Below are positions 1 to 8,960 of a stretch of 64,000 nucleotides of DNA, in pieces. The notes beneath the pieces were generated by a model. It was not told where the DNA came from. It searched no databases and saw only the letters and a list, made by a program, of their open reading frames with translations. The position numbers were made by a program, and so were the translations under genes. This stretch comes from Kribbella caucasensis (GTDB lineage: Bacteria > Actinomycetota > Actinomycetes > Propionibacteriales > Kribbellaceae). How positions within the stretch are numbered: the first letter of the stretch is position 1; the number at the start of each line of letters is the position of its first letter. The stretch is from NCBI RefSeq assembly GCF_004361855.1, contig NZ_SNWQ01000016.1, forward strand, positions 1 through 64,000. The letters are read 5' to 3'.

Positions 1-347
1 GGACTGGACATGATGGATCGATTCCTGTTCTCGCCCTACGTCATCCGGCGGACTTGCTGTTAGCTGCTGGCCTCACCCAACCCTGACACGTAGGGCAGCG
101 CCCAGGTCCACACTGAAGAACCTTTCCGGTTGAGCCGGTTGTGACGATGTGATCACGTGAGGCCTCGGGATAGGAAGCTTGATCTCCGGCAGAGATCTGG
201 TTCATCCCGGGGCCTCACCCCTATCCGGTCACCCTGACGTCTGTCCGCTATGGAAGACGGTGTTCGCCGAGGCTCTGGTGTTCTCTCCATGGGCGTCGCT
301 CCGTCACACCACTGCCGGCGACAACGGGGGCATCCGCCTGGGCGGCT

Positions 348-861
348 GTCACAGAGCCAACTCAGGTAGTCCGCATTCGAGACGCAGCGCCCGGCGACGG
401 CGATGCGCTTGCAGAGCTGCATGCCCGGTCGAGGGCTATGTACTACGGTGCCGGCGGCCATGACGAGGCAGCGGTTCCTGGCGATGAGTACCGGGAGACG
501 TGGCGCAAGATGGTGGTGGATTCGCGAGTCGCCGTCCAGGTAGCTGTCTTGGACGATGACATCGTCGGTGTGATTACGTTGGATGCCAACGGCTTGTTTC
601 CGACCATTGCGCCTCACGAGACGCGCGTCCGGCTCGTCGGGATCTTCGTCGAGCCAGGCCGGTGGTCCAGCGGCGTGGCAGCGCCCTGATGGGACGCTTC
701 GTCTCCATCGCACGCCAGGCTGACGCTGTGGGCGAGGTGGATGTCTAGGAGCGGAACTCTCGTGCCGTCGGTTCTACGAGCGACACGGATGGACCCGCGA
801 CGGAACTTCGCGGCCGGGGCCAGCTGGGGCGGACTTCGTCGGCTTCGTACACCTGCCATGA
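348..861 (+). pseudogene. GNAT N-acetyltransferase, frameshifted remnant
   Basis: The forward frame reads as a GNAT acetyltransferase from about 348 (VVRIRDAAPGDGDALAEL) through MYYGAGGHDE at 438 and VRLVGIFVEP near 640. The downstream part, ERNSRAV followed by FYERHGWTRDG and ending at a TGA at 859-861, is the typical GNAT C-terminal block. It needs a frame change near 660-690 and again near 765, where one base seems lost between the Val and Phe-Tyr codons. No good start codon or ribosome site was found. The family uses acetyl-CoA to acetylate small amines or proteins. This copy cannot make a full protein as read. Confidence 0.6.
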
Positions 862-885
862 CCCGGCACGGGACTTCGAGATCCT

Positions 886-1050
886 TCACCAGAAGTGCCC
901 GTAGAGCTCGCTGAGGTCAGCGGTGGCCGGCGAGTACTCGGCGTAAGTGGTGGCCGCGCCGCGGGCGTGGCGTTCGATGGTCTTGGTGGAGTAGCCAAGG
1001 GCATCGGCGATGATCGCGATCGGGGCGAGCTTGGTGAGCTCGTGCAGGGT
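886..1050 (-). pseudogene. C-terminal fragment of a tyrosine-recombinase-like protein
   Basis: On the reverse strand the frame LHELTKLAPIAIIADALG, then YSTKTIERHARGAATTYAEY, ends with a stop at 886-888. The layout (short helix, a LGYSTKTIERHA-type helix-turn-helix, a Tyr near the end, then a short tail) resembles the C-terminal end of actinobacterial integrase-like proteins. Only about 55 residues remain and no recombinase catalytic box (R..HxxR) is present. It lies between two other broken genes, so the first 1.7 kb looks like the scar of past insertions. The family assignment is by pattern only. Confidence 0.4.
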
Positions 1051-1133
1051 TCTCCCACTGACGGCACAGGCTCGACCCGGTACGCCGAACTCGTCGGCGG
1101 CGACCTGTCACTCACTGTCGACCAGACCGGCGG

Positions 1134-1366
1134 CGCGGACCGGCCATGCTCGCCTATCTGCTCGTTTCGCGGGGATTCCTCGAGAACGACAGTCCGATCA
1201 CGGATCTCTGGCCCGAGTTCGGTGCGCCCGGCAAGGACAGGGATGCTGCGGCACGTGCTGACCCATACGGCCGGCCTGCCCGCGATGCCGCGCGAGATCA
1301 CGCCGAGCGATCTTCCGGACTGGTCCAGAGTCTGCGAGTCGCAGGCCGCAGCGCGACGGGTCAGAT
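1134..1366 (+). pseudogene. Serine beta-lactamase/esterase family fragment, frameshifted
   Basis: From 1146 the frame reads MLAYLLVSRGFLENDSPITD then LWPEFGAPGKD. After a frame change near 1232 it continues as MLRHVLTHTAGLPAMPRE. This is the conserved block of class C beta-lactamase-like serine hydrolases (a helix ending in a Gly-Leu-Leu type turn, WPEF, then HLLTHTAGLP). The catalytic SxxK motif, which should lie just upstream, and the whole C-terminal half are absent. The rest of the interval to about 1717 contains no recognisable gene. Confidence 0.55.
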
Positions 1367-1719
1367 CATCGGCGATTTGCTGCACGAGTGGATCGCCGTA
1401 CCGCTCAACACCGAGGGGCAGCCCTCCTTCGCTGTACCGAACGGGTCGCTGGTGGCGTTGGCACGCCTCGAGCAGCAGGTACAGCAATGGCCTGCCGTAC
1501 TCGACGACGGTGATGCGATCCTCGCGCGGTGGGAGAGTCGGCCTAGCGCTGACTTCGGCAACACCAGTGAGATCCTCCGCACGGACATACTGTCGGTGTG
1601 CACGGAAACGCCGTCCGAACCGGAAACGCCCAGCTCTACAAAGTTGAACCCGACAAAGCATTCGCCGTCAGGACCGGCATCAAGTCAACCAAACCCACTA
1701 CCGGTGGGATACGATGTGA

Positions 1720-1729
1720 CGATTAATCA
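1720..1729 (-). promoter_or_regulatory. Candidate LacI operator half-site upstream of the LacI gene
   Basis: Read on the reverse strand these ten bases are TGATTAATCG. They match nine of ten bases of the left half of the palindrome at 2841-2858 (TGATTAACCG), which precedes the operon downstream. It lies about 55 bases before the regulator start, so autoregulation is a reasonable inference. Confidence 0.4.
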
Positions 1730-1782
1730 GATTGGCAGCCGCGTTGATCGGTGTCAAGGGCGGGTGCGGTTACGCTGGCGGC

Positions 1783-2796
1783 ATGACCACGATCAAGGAC
1801 GTTGCGAAGCGGGCCGGGGTGTCCACGGCCGTGGTTTCCGCGGTGATCTCCGGGGCTCGCGGCAACGTCCGGATGAGCGAGGCGACCAGGCTGCGCGTCG
1901 AGCAGGCGGTCCGGGACACGGGCTATCGCGTCAACCACGCCGCGAAGTCGCTGAGACTGTCCAGATCGGGAGTGATCGCAGCGGTGGTGCCGAAGATCGC
2001 GAACCCGGTCTTCGAGCTGGCGATTCGTGGCATGCATGCGGCCGCCGAGGAACACGGTGACGTGCTGTTGCTGGCCGACGCACTGTGGATCGAGCCGGGC
2101 AGCCACCTGATGAGCCGGATCGTCGGCACGGGCATGGTCGACGGGGTGTTGTTGCGGTCCACCCAATGGGGGACCGAGACCGCTGAGGAACTCACCAAGC
2201 GGTCGATCCCGTACGTGATCCTGCAGAACCCGCGACCTGACGACTCCGTGTCGGTGTGGATCGACGACGTGGCCGGGATCGGTCTGGCCACGACGCACCT
2301 GCTGGGTCTCGGGCACCGCCGCATCGCACTGGTCGGCGGCCCCGTCGTCCCGATCGCCAGTAGCGTCCGGGTCGACGGCTACCGCTCGGCGTTGCGGGCA
2401 GCGGGTGTGCGCTTCGACCGGTCGCTGATCAAGCAGGTCGGCTACGAGCCGCCGGACCTGGCGGCCGCGACGCGCGAGCTCCTGGGCTCGGCCCGGCCGC
2501 CGTCCGCGCTGATCATCGACAACATCGTCGCGGCACCGGGAGCGATCGCGGCGGTCATCGATCTCGGCCTGCGGATTCCCGCCGATCTGTCGATCGTCGT
2601 GTACCAGGATCTGCCCATCGCTGACGCCATTCGGCCGGCACCGAGCACGGTTCGGATGCCTGTGCAGCAAGCCGGAATGCGCGCCTATACGACACTGCGC
2701 CGGATGATCGATGGCCGCCGCGTCCAGTCGGCACTGGTGACGCGGCCGGCGCCGAAACTGATCGATCGAGGATCGACAGCACCGTACGCCGGCTGA
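1783..2796 (+). CDS. LacI-family transcriptional regulator of the polysaccharide operon
   Basis: A 337-residue LacI/GalR repressor. Residues 1-47 hold the helix-turn-helix and hinge (TIKDVAKRAGVSTAVVSAVI; an AAKSLR hinge helix follows). Residues 60-330 form a periplasmic-binding-protein-like sensor domain that would bind a sugar inducer. The ATG at 1783 is preferred over an upstream in-frame ATG at 1732 because LacI proteins begin directly at the TIKDVA helix. The gene precedes and is codirectional with the lyase/transporter operon at 2937. A matching palindrome lies before that operon and a half-site before this gene, so it probably controls both. The inducer is probably an oligouronide (inference). 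Confidence 0.9.
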   Translation: MTTIKDVAKRAGVSTAVVSAVISGARGNVRMSEATRLRVEQAVRDTGYRVNHAAKSLRLSRSGVIAAVVPKIANPVFELAIRGMHAAAEEHGDVLLLADALWIEPGSHLMSRIVGTGMVDGVLLRSTQWGTETAEELTKRSIPYVILQNPRPDDSVSVWIDDVAGIGLATTHLLGLGHRRIALVGGPVVPIASSVRVDGYRSALRAAGVRFDRSLIKQVGYEPPDLAAATRELLGSARPPSALIIDNIVAAPGAIAAVIDLGLRIPADLSIVVYQDLPIADAIRPAPSTVRMPVQQAGMRAYTTLRRMIDGRRVQSALVTRPAPKLIDRGSTAPYAG

Positions 2797-2840
2797 GCGC
2801 CCACCTGCTGAGAGTCACCGTCGACGCACTCGCGAGATCT

Positions 2841-2858
2841 TGATTAACCGATGAATCA
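2841..2858 (+). promoter_or_regulatory. LacI-type operator before the polysaccharide operon
   Basis: An 18-bp imperfect palindrome, TGATTAACCGATGAATCA, in which seven of nine positions pair and the centre is the CG step usual for LacI/GalR operators. It sits 79 bases upstream of the first operon gene, in the expected promoter zone. Confidence 0.6.
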
Positions 2859-2936
2859 TCGGCATGATGCTCGCCGTAGCTCCGAATCGACCGTAAGCCC
2901 ACCGCTGCTCGGGATGGGCTGGACAGGGAATTCTTC

Positions 2937-4181
2937 ATGGTTCACGTCGTTCTCGTCTCCGGCTGGCAAACCGTCAACATCGGCGACGTCGCCCATACGC
3001 CAGGCGCGCTCCGAGCCTTTCAGCGCTACGCACCGGAAGTGAAGCTGACGCTGTGGGCTCGCAGCATCGACGAGAGCGTACGGCAGATGCTCGGCCGCTA
3101 CTTTCCGGACGTCGAGATCGTCGAGGACCGGGTCGTGCCCGGCGAGCCGCTCAGCCCGGAGCTGGAACGGTTGTTTGCTGAAGGCGACCTTTTGGTCCAC
3201 GGGTCGGGGCCATCACTCGTTGCCCAGGTCGAGGTCGCCGAATGGCATCGGCGGACCGGAAAGCCGCATGGCATTTTCGGGGTGACAGTAGATCCGCTCC
3301 GGCCGTACGGCTCGACGCTGGCCCGGGCGGCGAGCATGGTCAGCGCGATCGACGGTGACCTGCTCACCGAGCTCGAGCGCGAGGTGCTCGACACGGCCGC
3401 GTTCGTCTACTGCCGGGACTCGTTGACCGAGCGGTTCCTGGCCGGCCAGGACCTCGGGGCGCCCACGATCGCGTTTGGTCCGGACGCCACCGTGATGTTC
3501 GACGTGGTCGACGACGGCGACGGCCAGGCGGTCCTCGCGGAGTACGGGTTGAAGCCCGGACGCTTCCTATGCGTCGTACCGCGGCTGCGTTTCACGCCGT
3601 ACCACCAGATCCGGAACTACCCACCCGCGGCCGAGGATGTTCGCCGGACGGCCTACAACGCGGGCTATCTGAAGTCCGACTTGGACGTTCTGCGGCAGAC
3701 CGTGATCGGCTGGGTGCGAGCCACTGGCGAGCCGGCGCTCGTGGTGCCAGAGATGAGCTACGCGATGGAAGTCGCCGAGGCCGAGTTCGCGGGGACCTTC
3801 CCTGCCGACGTGGCCGACCTGGTCCACATCCTGCCGCGGTTCTGGGACCTGACCGAGGCGGCCGCGGTGTACCGGCGGGCCAGCGCGGTCGTGAGCATGG
3901 AATGCCACTCACCTCTGATCGCGTTGGCGGAAGGTATTCCGTCGGTCTACCTGCGTCAGCCGACCGACACGATCAAGGGCCAGATGTACAACGATCTCGG
4001 CCTGCCGCTGATCGAGCTGGGACCTGGGGCCGACACTGCCGCCGGGCAACTCCTGCAGAAGATCGTCGACGACCGGCCGGCCGCGGCCGAACGCGCCCAG
4101 GAGACGCGGGACGGCGCGCAGGAGCGCGTGCGGGGGATGGTCGAGGCCGCCATCGCAGCGGTCGGCAGCAGGATCCGCTGA
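2937..4181 (+). CDS. Polysaccharide pyruvyl transferase family protein
   Basis: A 414-residue soluble protein. The N-terminal GDVAHTPGALRAF segment and the C-terminal SMECHSPLIALAEGIPSVYL block match the polysaccharide pyruvyl transferase fold, in which a conserved HS near a G-x-P loop lies in the donor-binding domain. A weak purine-rich ribosome site (GGGAATTC) precedes the ATG. It is the first gene of the operon and its stop overlaps the next start (TGATG). Members usually add ketal pyruvate to exopolysaccharides. In a catabolic operon it may instead recognise or process a modified uronic sugar, but that is inference and the substrate is unknown. Confidence 0.75.
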   Translation: MVHVVLVSGWQTVNIGDVAHTPGALRAFQRYAPEVKLTLWARSIDESVRQMLGRYFPDVEIVEDRVVPGEPLSPELERLFAEGDLLVHGSGPSLVAQVEVAEWHRRTGKPHGIFGVTVDPLRPYGSTLARAASMVSAIDGDLLTELEREVLDTAAFVYCRDSLTERFLAGQDLGAPTIAFGPDATVMFDVVDDGDGQAVLAEYGLKPGRFLCVVPRLRFTPYHQIRNYPPAAEDVRRTAYNAGYLKSDLDVLRQTVIGWVRATGEPALVVPEMSYAMEVAEAEFAGTFPADVADLVHILPRFWDLTEAAAVYRRASAVVSMECHSPLIALAEGIPSVYLRQPTDTIKGQMYNDLGLPLIELGPGADTAAGQLLQKIVDDRPAAAERAQETRDGAQERVRGMVEAAIAAVGSRIR

Positions 4182-5167
4182 TGTCGTCGGGGATCAAGGT
4201 GCGGCCGGGGGCCGGCGCAGATCCCGGTGCGCCTGCCGCCCGCGAGACTCGCCTCCGCGGGCAGCTCGCGGCCCGGTGGCACCGGGACCGGGTGCTGCTC
4301 GTGCTCGCGGTGCCGGGAGTGATCGTCCTGGTGGTGTTCCACTACCTGCCGCTGCTGGGCAACGTGATCGCCTTCCAGGACTACCAGCCGTTCCTCGGCA
4401 TCAGCGGATCGGATTTCGTTGGCCTGAGCAACTTCTCGGTCATCTTCGACGGTGACCCGGAGTTCCTGAACGCGCTCGTGAACACATTGATCATCACGAT
4501 GGTCCAGGTGCTGTTCGTGTTCCCATTGCCGATCGCGCTGGCCCTGGTCCTCAACTCGATGCTGAACGAACGAGCCAAGCGGCTGACGCAGTCGATCCTC
4601 TACCTGCCGCACTTCCTGTCCTGGGTCATCGTCGTGGCGCTGTTCCAGCAGATGTTCGGCAACGGCGGAATGCTGAACGAGTGGCTGCGTTCCGCGGACC
4701 TGGGAACCTTCCAGATCATCGGCGTACCGGAGCTGTTCAAACTGCTGATCACGTCGCAGGTGATCTGGAAGGACACCGGATGGTCGACCATCATCTTCCT
4801 GGCCGCGCTCTCCAAGGTCGACCTGAACCTGTACGAGGCGGCGGCGATCGACCGGGCCGGCCCGCTTCGGCAGCTGTGGCACGTCACGCTGCCCGCGATC
4901 CGGCCCGTGATCGTACTGCTGCTGATCCTGCGGCTGGGTGATTCGCTCACGGTCGGTTTCGAGCAGATCCTCCTGCAGCAGGGTCCGGTCGGCGCGCGGG
5001 CTTCCGAAGTGCTCGACACCTACGTCTACAACAACGGGATCATCGGCGGGAACTGGGGTGTCTCGGCCGCGGTCGGCTTGGTGAAGGGCGTCGTCGGCGT
5101 GGTTCTCGTACTCGGGGCGAACCGGCTCGCCCACGCCATGGGGGAGCGGGGGGTGTACTCGAAATGA
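4181..5167 (+). CDS. Sugar ABC transporter permease, LplB type
   Basis: A 328-residue inner-membrane permease of the carbohydrate CUT1 class. A cytoplasmic N-terminus of about 35 residues leads into a first membrane helix (VLLVLAVPGVIVLVVFHYLP). The EAA loop that docks the ATPase is EAAAIDRAGPLRQLWHVTLP. The start is the ATG in the TGATG overlap with the preceding gene, and the stop overlaps the next permease by 4 bases, so translation is coupled. No ATPase gene lies in this operon. Systems of this LplABC type commonly share one MsmX/MsiK-like ATPase encoded elsewhere. The cargo is probably an oligosaccharide released by the two lyases of the operon. Confidence 0.9.
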   Translation: MSSGIKVRPGAGADPGAPAARETRLRGQLAARWHRDRVLLVLAVPGVIVLVVFHYLPLLGNVIAFQDYQPFLGISGSDFVGLSNFSVIFDGDPEFLNALVNTLIITMVQVLFVFPLPIALALVLNSMLNERAKRLTQSILYLPHFLSWVIVVALFQQMFGNGGMLNEWLRSADLGTFQIIGVPELFKLLITSQVIWKDTGWSTIIFLAALSKVDLNLYEAAAIDRAGPLRQLWHVTLPAIRPVIVLLLILRLGDSLTVGFEQILLQQGPVGARASEVLDTYVYNNGIIGGNWGVSAAVGLVKGVVGVVLVLGANRLAHAMGERGVYSK

Positions 5168-6114
5168 CCGGACTGCTGGAGACCACCGCTGAACGCCGGG
5201 CTCGGCGCAACCGTCAACCGGCGTCGGACGAGCGGCCTGCCTGGATGGGACGGCAACCGCGCTGGGCGACCGCGGCGCGCGGTGGACTGCTGACCGTCGC
5301 CTGCCTCGCGGTGATCGTCCCATTCGTCGCCGTCGTGATGACGAGTCTGGCGCCGCAACGCGACATCAGCGCGCGCGGTGGACTTGTCCTCTTCACTAGC
5401 GAGCCGTCGCTCGCGGCGTACCGGGCCGTTCTGTCGGGAGGAGTGGTGACGCGGGCCCTCAGCGTGTCGGTCGCGGTCACCGCTGTGGGCACTGTCCTGT
5501 CGCTGGCCTGCACCATCATGCTCGCGTACGCCCTGTCGCGGCCGGGATCGCTGTTGCACAAGCCCATCCTGCTGATGACACTGTTCACCCTCTTGTTCAA
5601 TCCGGGCATGATCCCGATGTACCTGATCGTCAAGCAGCTCGGCCTGATCGACAACCTGGCGGCGTTGATCCTGCCGGTGGTGGTCAACGCCTTCAACGTG
5701 ATCGTGATGCGGTCCTTCTTCCTCGAGCTTCCCAGTGAGCTGACCGAGTCAGCGAAGATCGACGGGGCCGGCGAACTCCGGATCCTCACCTTCATCGTCC
5801 TGCCGCTCTCGAAGGCCGTCGTCGCGGTGGTCGGCTTGTTCTACGCCGTCGCCTACTGGAATGCGTTCTTCTCTGCCCTGCTCTACCTGCCGTCGCCGGA
5901 GAAGTGGCCGCTGCAGCTGGTCCTGCGAACGTTCGTCGTGAACCAGACGCCGCTCGGTACGGACGAGCTCTCGGCGTCGACCGAGTCGCTGCCACCCCAG
6001 GCATCGATCCAGATGGCGATTCTGGTCATGTCCGTCATCCCGATCCTGATCATCTACCCGTTCATCCAGAAGCACTTCAGCAAGGGACTTCTGATCGGCG
6101 CCGTCAAAGGCTGA
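5164..6114 (+). CDS. Carbohydrate ABC transporter permease, LplC/YtcP type
   Basis: A 316-residue second permease subunit pairing with the upstream LplB-type protein. Its EAA loop is ESAKIDGAGELRILTFIVLP, and the C-terminal KHFSKGLLIGAVKG tail is characteristic of YtcP/LplC permeases. The ATG lies in an ATGA overlap with the previous stop. The two subunits together form the membrane channel fed by the lipoprotein encoded next. An extended loop after about residue 245 (TPLGTDELSASTESLPPQAS) before the last helix is also typical of this subclass. Confidence 0.9.
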   Translation: MTGLLETTAERRARRNRQPASDERPAWMGRQPRWATAARGGLLTVACLAVIVPFVAVVMTSLAPQRDISARGGLVLFTSEPSLAAYRAVLSGGVVTRALSVSVAVTAVGTVLSLACTIMLAYALSRPGSLLHKPILLMTLFTLLFNPGMIPMYLIVKQLGLIDNLAALILPVVVNAFNVIVMRSFFLELPSELTESAKIDGAGELRILTFIVLPLSKAVVAVVGLFYAVAYWNAFFSALLYLPSPEKWPLQLVLRTFVVNQTPLGTDELSASTESLPPQASIQMAILVMSVIPILIIYPFIQKHFSKGLLIGAVKG

Positions 6115-6151
6115 TCGACCGGACGCCCGCCATGAGGAGGGAACCGTAACC

Positions 6152-7780
6152 ATGGATGCGCTTTCGCGCCGTACGTTGCTCAAAGGGCTGTCCGCGGCAG
6201 CCGTCGCCGGTGCCGCCGGATCAGCTCTCGGCTGCTCTGCCAAGACGACGACGGGAACTTCCGGCCGAATCGGAGCGGACATACTCCCGACGTTCGCCCA
6301 GGCCGGGAACGCCGAACCCGCGCTGAAGAGCGCAAACCCGCTCGGCATGAGCGGGTACTTCGAGTACCCGCCGAATCCCGTCGCGGCGGTCAGTACGCCT
6401 CCGCTGTCGGGTGGCCAGATCTCCGCACTCACCTACACCTTCGACCCGGTGGCGCCCGGCAAGTCCGATAATCCGCTGTGGCAGGAGGTCGACAAGCGAC
6501 TTGGTGGAAAGCTCGACATCACGTACGCGCCGGCGGCTGACTACGCTCAACGGTTCGCGACGACCGTGGCCGGCGGAGATCTGCCCGACCTGGTGTCGAT
6601 CTACGGCTCGGTGCAGCAGCTGCCCGCGTTGCTGAAGGCAAAGTTCACCGACTTGACCGAGTACTTGTCGGGCGATGCCGTCAAGGACTATCCGAACCTG
6701 GCGGGTCTGTCCACCGATTCGTGGCGCAAGACCGTGTACGGCAACGCCCTGTGGGGAGTACCGATCGCCCGGGTACCGATCCCGTCGGTCGCCTGGATCC
6801 GCGCAGACCTCGTCGCCGGTACCGGACTGCCCGCGCAGCCCAAGGACATCGGAGAGTTCAAGGCACTGCTGAAGGGGCTGACCAACGAGCGCAAGTCCCG
6901 CTGGGCCTGCGGCGATCCGGGCAGCACCCTGACCATGATCGCCGCTGCCCTGGGCATCGCCGGCAGCTGGATCGAGGACGGCGGGAAGTTCACCTCCAAC
7001 ATCGAACTCGAGGCGTACGAGAAGGCGCTGGCCGACACCCGCGAGCTGGCCGACGCCGGCGTCTTCCATCCGGACGGCCTGGTTGCGTCCAACAACCAAC
7101 GCAACGACTGGTTCACCAACGGGACCACCCCGATCGTCTTCGGCGGGTATGCCGGCTGGAGCAAGTACGAGATGTGGGGAGCCGAGGTGCCGGGCTTCAA
7201 GCTCGGGTCTCTTCCGATGTTCGGCTACGACGCGGCGAGCAAGCCCGTACATCCTCGGGGGAGTGCGGCTCAGGCGTTCACCGCTGTCACCCGGGCCGAA
7301 CCGGACCGGGTCCGCGAGGTGCTCAGGGTACTCGATTGGCTCGCCGCGCCGTTCGGATCTTCCGAGTACCTCCTGCGCAACTTCGGGATCGAGGGGCAGA
7401 CGTTCAAGTTCGAGGGCAGCGACCCGATCGTGAACTCGCGCGGCCAGAATCTGCGGCTGGTGCCGTTCGGGTACGTCTGTGGACCGACCCAGGTCATCTA
7501 CGACCCGGGACGGCGCGACGTCGCCCAGGCCCGCTTCGACTACCAGGAAGCCGCGCTGCCGATCCTCGCCGCTGATCCGACCCAGGGCCTGTACTCCGAG
7601 ACCGATGCGGCCAAGGGTCTGCAGTTGAGCAAGGACCTGACCGATACACGGAACGGCATCCTGGCCGGACGCGCACCCGTATCGAGCTGGAAGGCCGCCG
7701 TGACCAAGTGGCGCAACGGCGGAGGCGACAAGATCCGGGCCGAGTATCAACAGGCCTTCTCGGAGGCGGGGCCCAAATGA
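6152..7780 (+). CDS. Extracellular solute-binding lipoprotein, LplA type (Tat-exported)
   Basis: A 542-residue binding protein. The N-terminus carries a twin-arginine motif (SRRTLLKG, residues 5-12), a hydrophobic segment and a lipobox ending in Cys28 (SALGC), so it is probably exported folded by Tat and lipid-anchored. The ribosome site GAGGAGGGAA precedes the ATG. The mature part is a type I carbohydrate-binding fold for ABC import and would deliver sugar to the two upstream permeases. Its stop overlaps the next start (ATGA). The size and pairing with LplB/LplC permeases fit systems for large oligosaccharides, consistent with lyase products. Confidence 0.9.
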   Translation: MDALSRRTLLKGLSAAAVAGAAGSALGCSAKTTTGTSGRIGADILPTFAQAGNAEPALKSANPLGMSGYFEYPPNPVAAVSTPPLSGGQISALTYTFDPVAPGKSDNPLWQEVDKRLGGKLDITYAPAADYAQRFATTVAGGDLPDLVSIYGSVQQLPALLKAKFTDLTEYLSGDAVKDYPNLAGLSTDSWRKTVYGNALWGVPIARVPIPSVAWIRADLVAGTGLPAQPKDIGEFKALLKGLTNERKSRWACGDPGSTLTMIAAALGIAGSWIEDGGKFTSNIELEAYEKALADTRELADAGVFHPDGLVASNNQRNDWFTNGTTPIVFGGYAGWSKYEMWGAEVPGFKLGSLPMFGYDAASKPVHPRGSAAQAFTAVTRAEPDRVREVLRVLDWLAAPFGSSEYLLRNFGIEGQTFKFEGSDPIVNSRGQNLRLVPFGYVCGPTQVIYDPGRRDVAQARFDYQEAALPILAADPTQGLYSETDAAKGLQLSKDLTDTRNGILAGRAPVSSWKAAVTKWRNGGGDKIRAEYQQAFSEAGPK

Positions 7781-8841
7781 GCCGTCAGCTGGTGACCCTA
7801 GCCGACGAGTTCCTGGCCGGGCGGCCGTATTCCATCATCGACCGTGAGCCGTCGGACTGGGCCGGAGACGCCCACGACTACTACTCGGTCGGCAACTACT
7901 CCTGGCCGAATCCGGAGACAGCCGACGGCCTGCCGTACATCAGGATCGACGGCCGGCGGAACCCGGACTCGTTCAGCGATCGCTACGACAAACGGCGGTT
8001 CCGGCAAACGGTCGCGGCCGTCAACACCCTGGTGCAAGCCCACGTCCGAACCGGCGAGGCACGCTACGCCGACGCCGCGGTGGCACGTCTCGAACGCTGG
8101 TTTCTGGACCCGGCGACTGCGATGCGCCCCAACTTCGCTCACGCTGCCGCGCTGCCCGGTCATCACGACGGTGCGGCGATCGGGCAGATCGAGGCGACGC
8201 TCCTGACCGACCTCGTGGATCACGTCGACCTGCTGGTGAGGGCCGGACGATTCACCGAGCGTCTCCCGCTCCTGCAGGACTGGTTCGCCGAGTTGACCAA
8301 CTGGATGCGGTCGAGCGAACTCGGCCGGCAGGAAGAACTGATGGCCAACAACCACGGAGTTTGGTGGGACGCGCAGGTACTGCGCTATCTGCAGTTCGTC
8401 GATGATCGGACTGCGCTCACCGAGGTCCTCGATCGGTTCGACATCCGGCTGCGCCAGATCGCTCCCGGCGGCGCGCTCCCGAGAGAACTGGCTCGTCCCG
8501 ACTCGTTGCTCTACACCACCTACTGCCTGCGAGCTTTCGCCGTCTGCTGTCGGGTTGCAGCTGCTGAGGGCCGCGACCTCTGGAAAGCGCCCGCCGAACC
8601 CGGCTTCGGCAGTTTGCGCGACGCGTTCCAGTTCTGGGCCGAGCACGGCAACGACGACCGCCGATGGATCTGGCCCCGGCAGCCCTCAGACCTCGACCGA
8701 ACCGCTCTATGGCTCGCCGACGAAGCCGCCGCCGTCTACCAGACCCCGAGCCTCAAAGCGTTCGCAGAAGCCCTGCGAAGGCGAGACCTACCCGCCCCCG
8801 AGATCCCGTCAACCGCAGCCATGGAACACATCCCGACCTGA
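7777..8841 (+). CDS. Alginate lyase family protein (PL5-like, cytoplasmic)
   Basis: A 354-residue alpha-helical protein of the alginate-lyase superfamily. The signature NNHGVWWD at about residues 191-198 corresponds to the catalytic Asn-His pair of PL5 enzymes, with aromatic residues after it. GNYSWPNPET near the N-terminus is also typical. No signal peptide is visible, so it should act on imported oligosaccharides in the cytoplasm, cleaving uronic linkages by beta-elimination. It starts in an ATGA overlap with the binding-protein gene. The exact polymer (alginate, glucuronan or another uronan) cannot be read from the sequence. Confidence 0.85.
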   Translation: MSRQLVTLADEFLAGRPYSIIDREPSDWAGDAHDYYSVGNYSWPNPETADGLPYIRIDGRRNPDSFSDRYDKRRFRQTVAAVNTLVQAHVRTGEARYADAAVARLERWFLDPATAMRPNFAHAAALPGHHDGAAIGQIEATLLTDLVDHVDLLVRAGRFTERLPLLQDWFAELTNWMRSSELGRQEELMANNHGVWWDAQVLRYLQFVDDRTALTEVLDRFDIRLRQIAPGGALPRELARPDSLLYTTYCLRAFAVCCRVAAAEGRDLWKAPAEPGFGSLRDAFQFWAEHGNDDRRWIWPRQPSDLDRTALWLADEAAAVYQTPSLKAFAEALRRRDLPAPEIPSTAAMEHIPT

Positions 8842-8900
8842 GCGTCAGTCCGGAGAATCTGACGTTTCTCGTCGGGCTCAACCATCGGAAGGAAACCGCA

Positions 8901-8948
8901 ATGTTCACGAGATGTTGCGGGCGAACGAAGCATTTCCCCTCTAAGTAA
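8901..8948 (+). CDS. Possible 15-residue leader peptide before the secreted lyase
   Basis: A 15-codon frame (MFTRCCGRTKHFPSK) begins with ATG 8 bases after a GGAAGGAAA purine run and ends with TAA at 8946-8948, 12 bases before the lyase start. The ribosome site of the lyase overlaps the end of this frame. It could be a translated leader that couples or attenuates the lyase. There is no comparative support within the window, so it is only a candidate. Confidence 0.3.
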   Translation: MFTRCCGRTKHFPSK

Positions 8949-8960
8949 GGAGTGACACAG

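Noticed and set aside
1..63. Forward frame GLDMMDRFLFSPYVIRRTCC ending in TAG could be the C-terminus of a gene entering the window.
   Set aside because: Only about 20 codons, no family recognised, and the reverse strand is equally open.
1361..1661. Reverse frame with coding-like text (RITVVEYGRPLLYLLLEACQ).
   Set aside because: No family recognised, no ribosome site, and it lies among gene remnants. It may be a fragment but cannot be supported.
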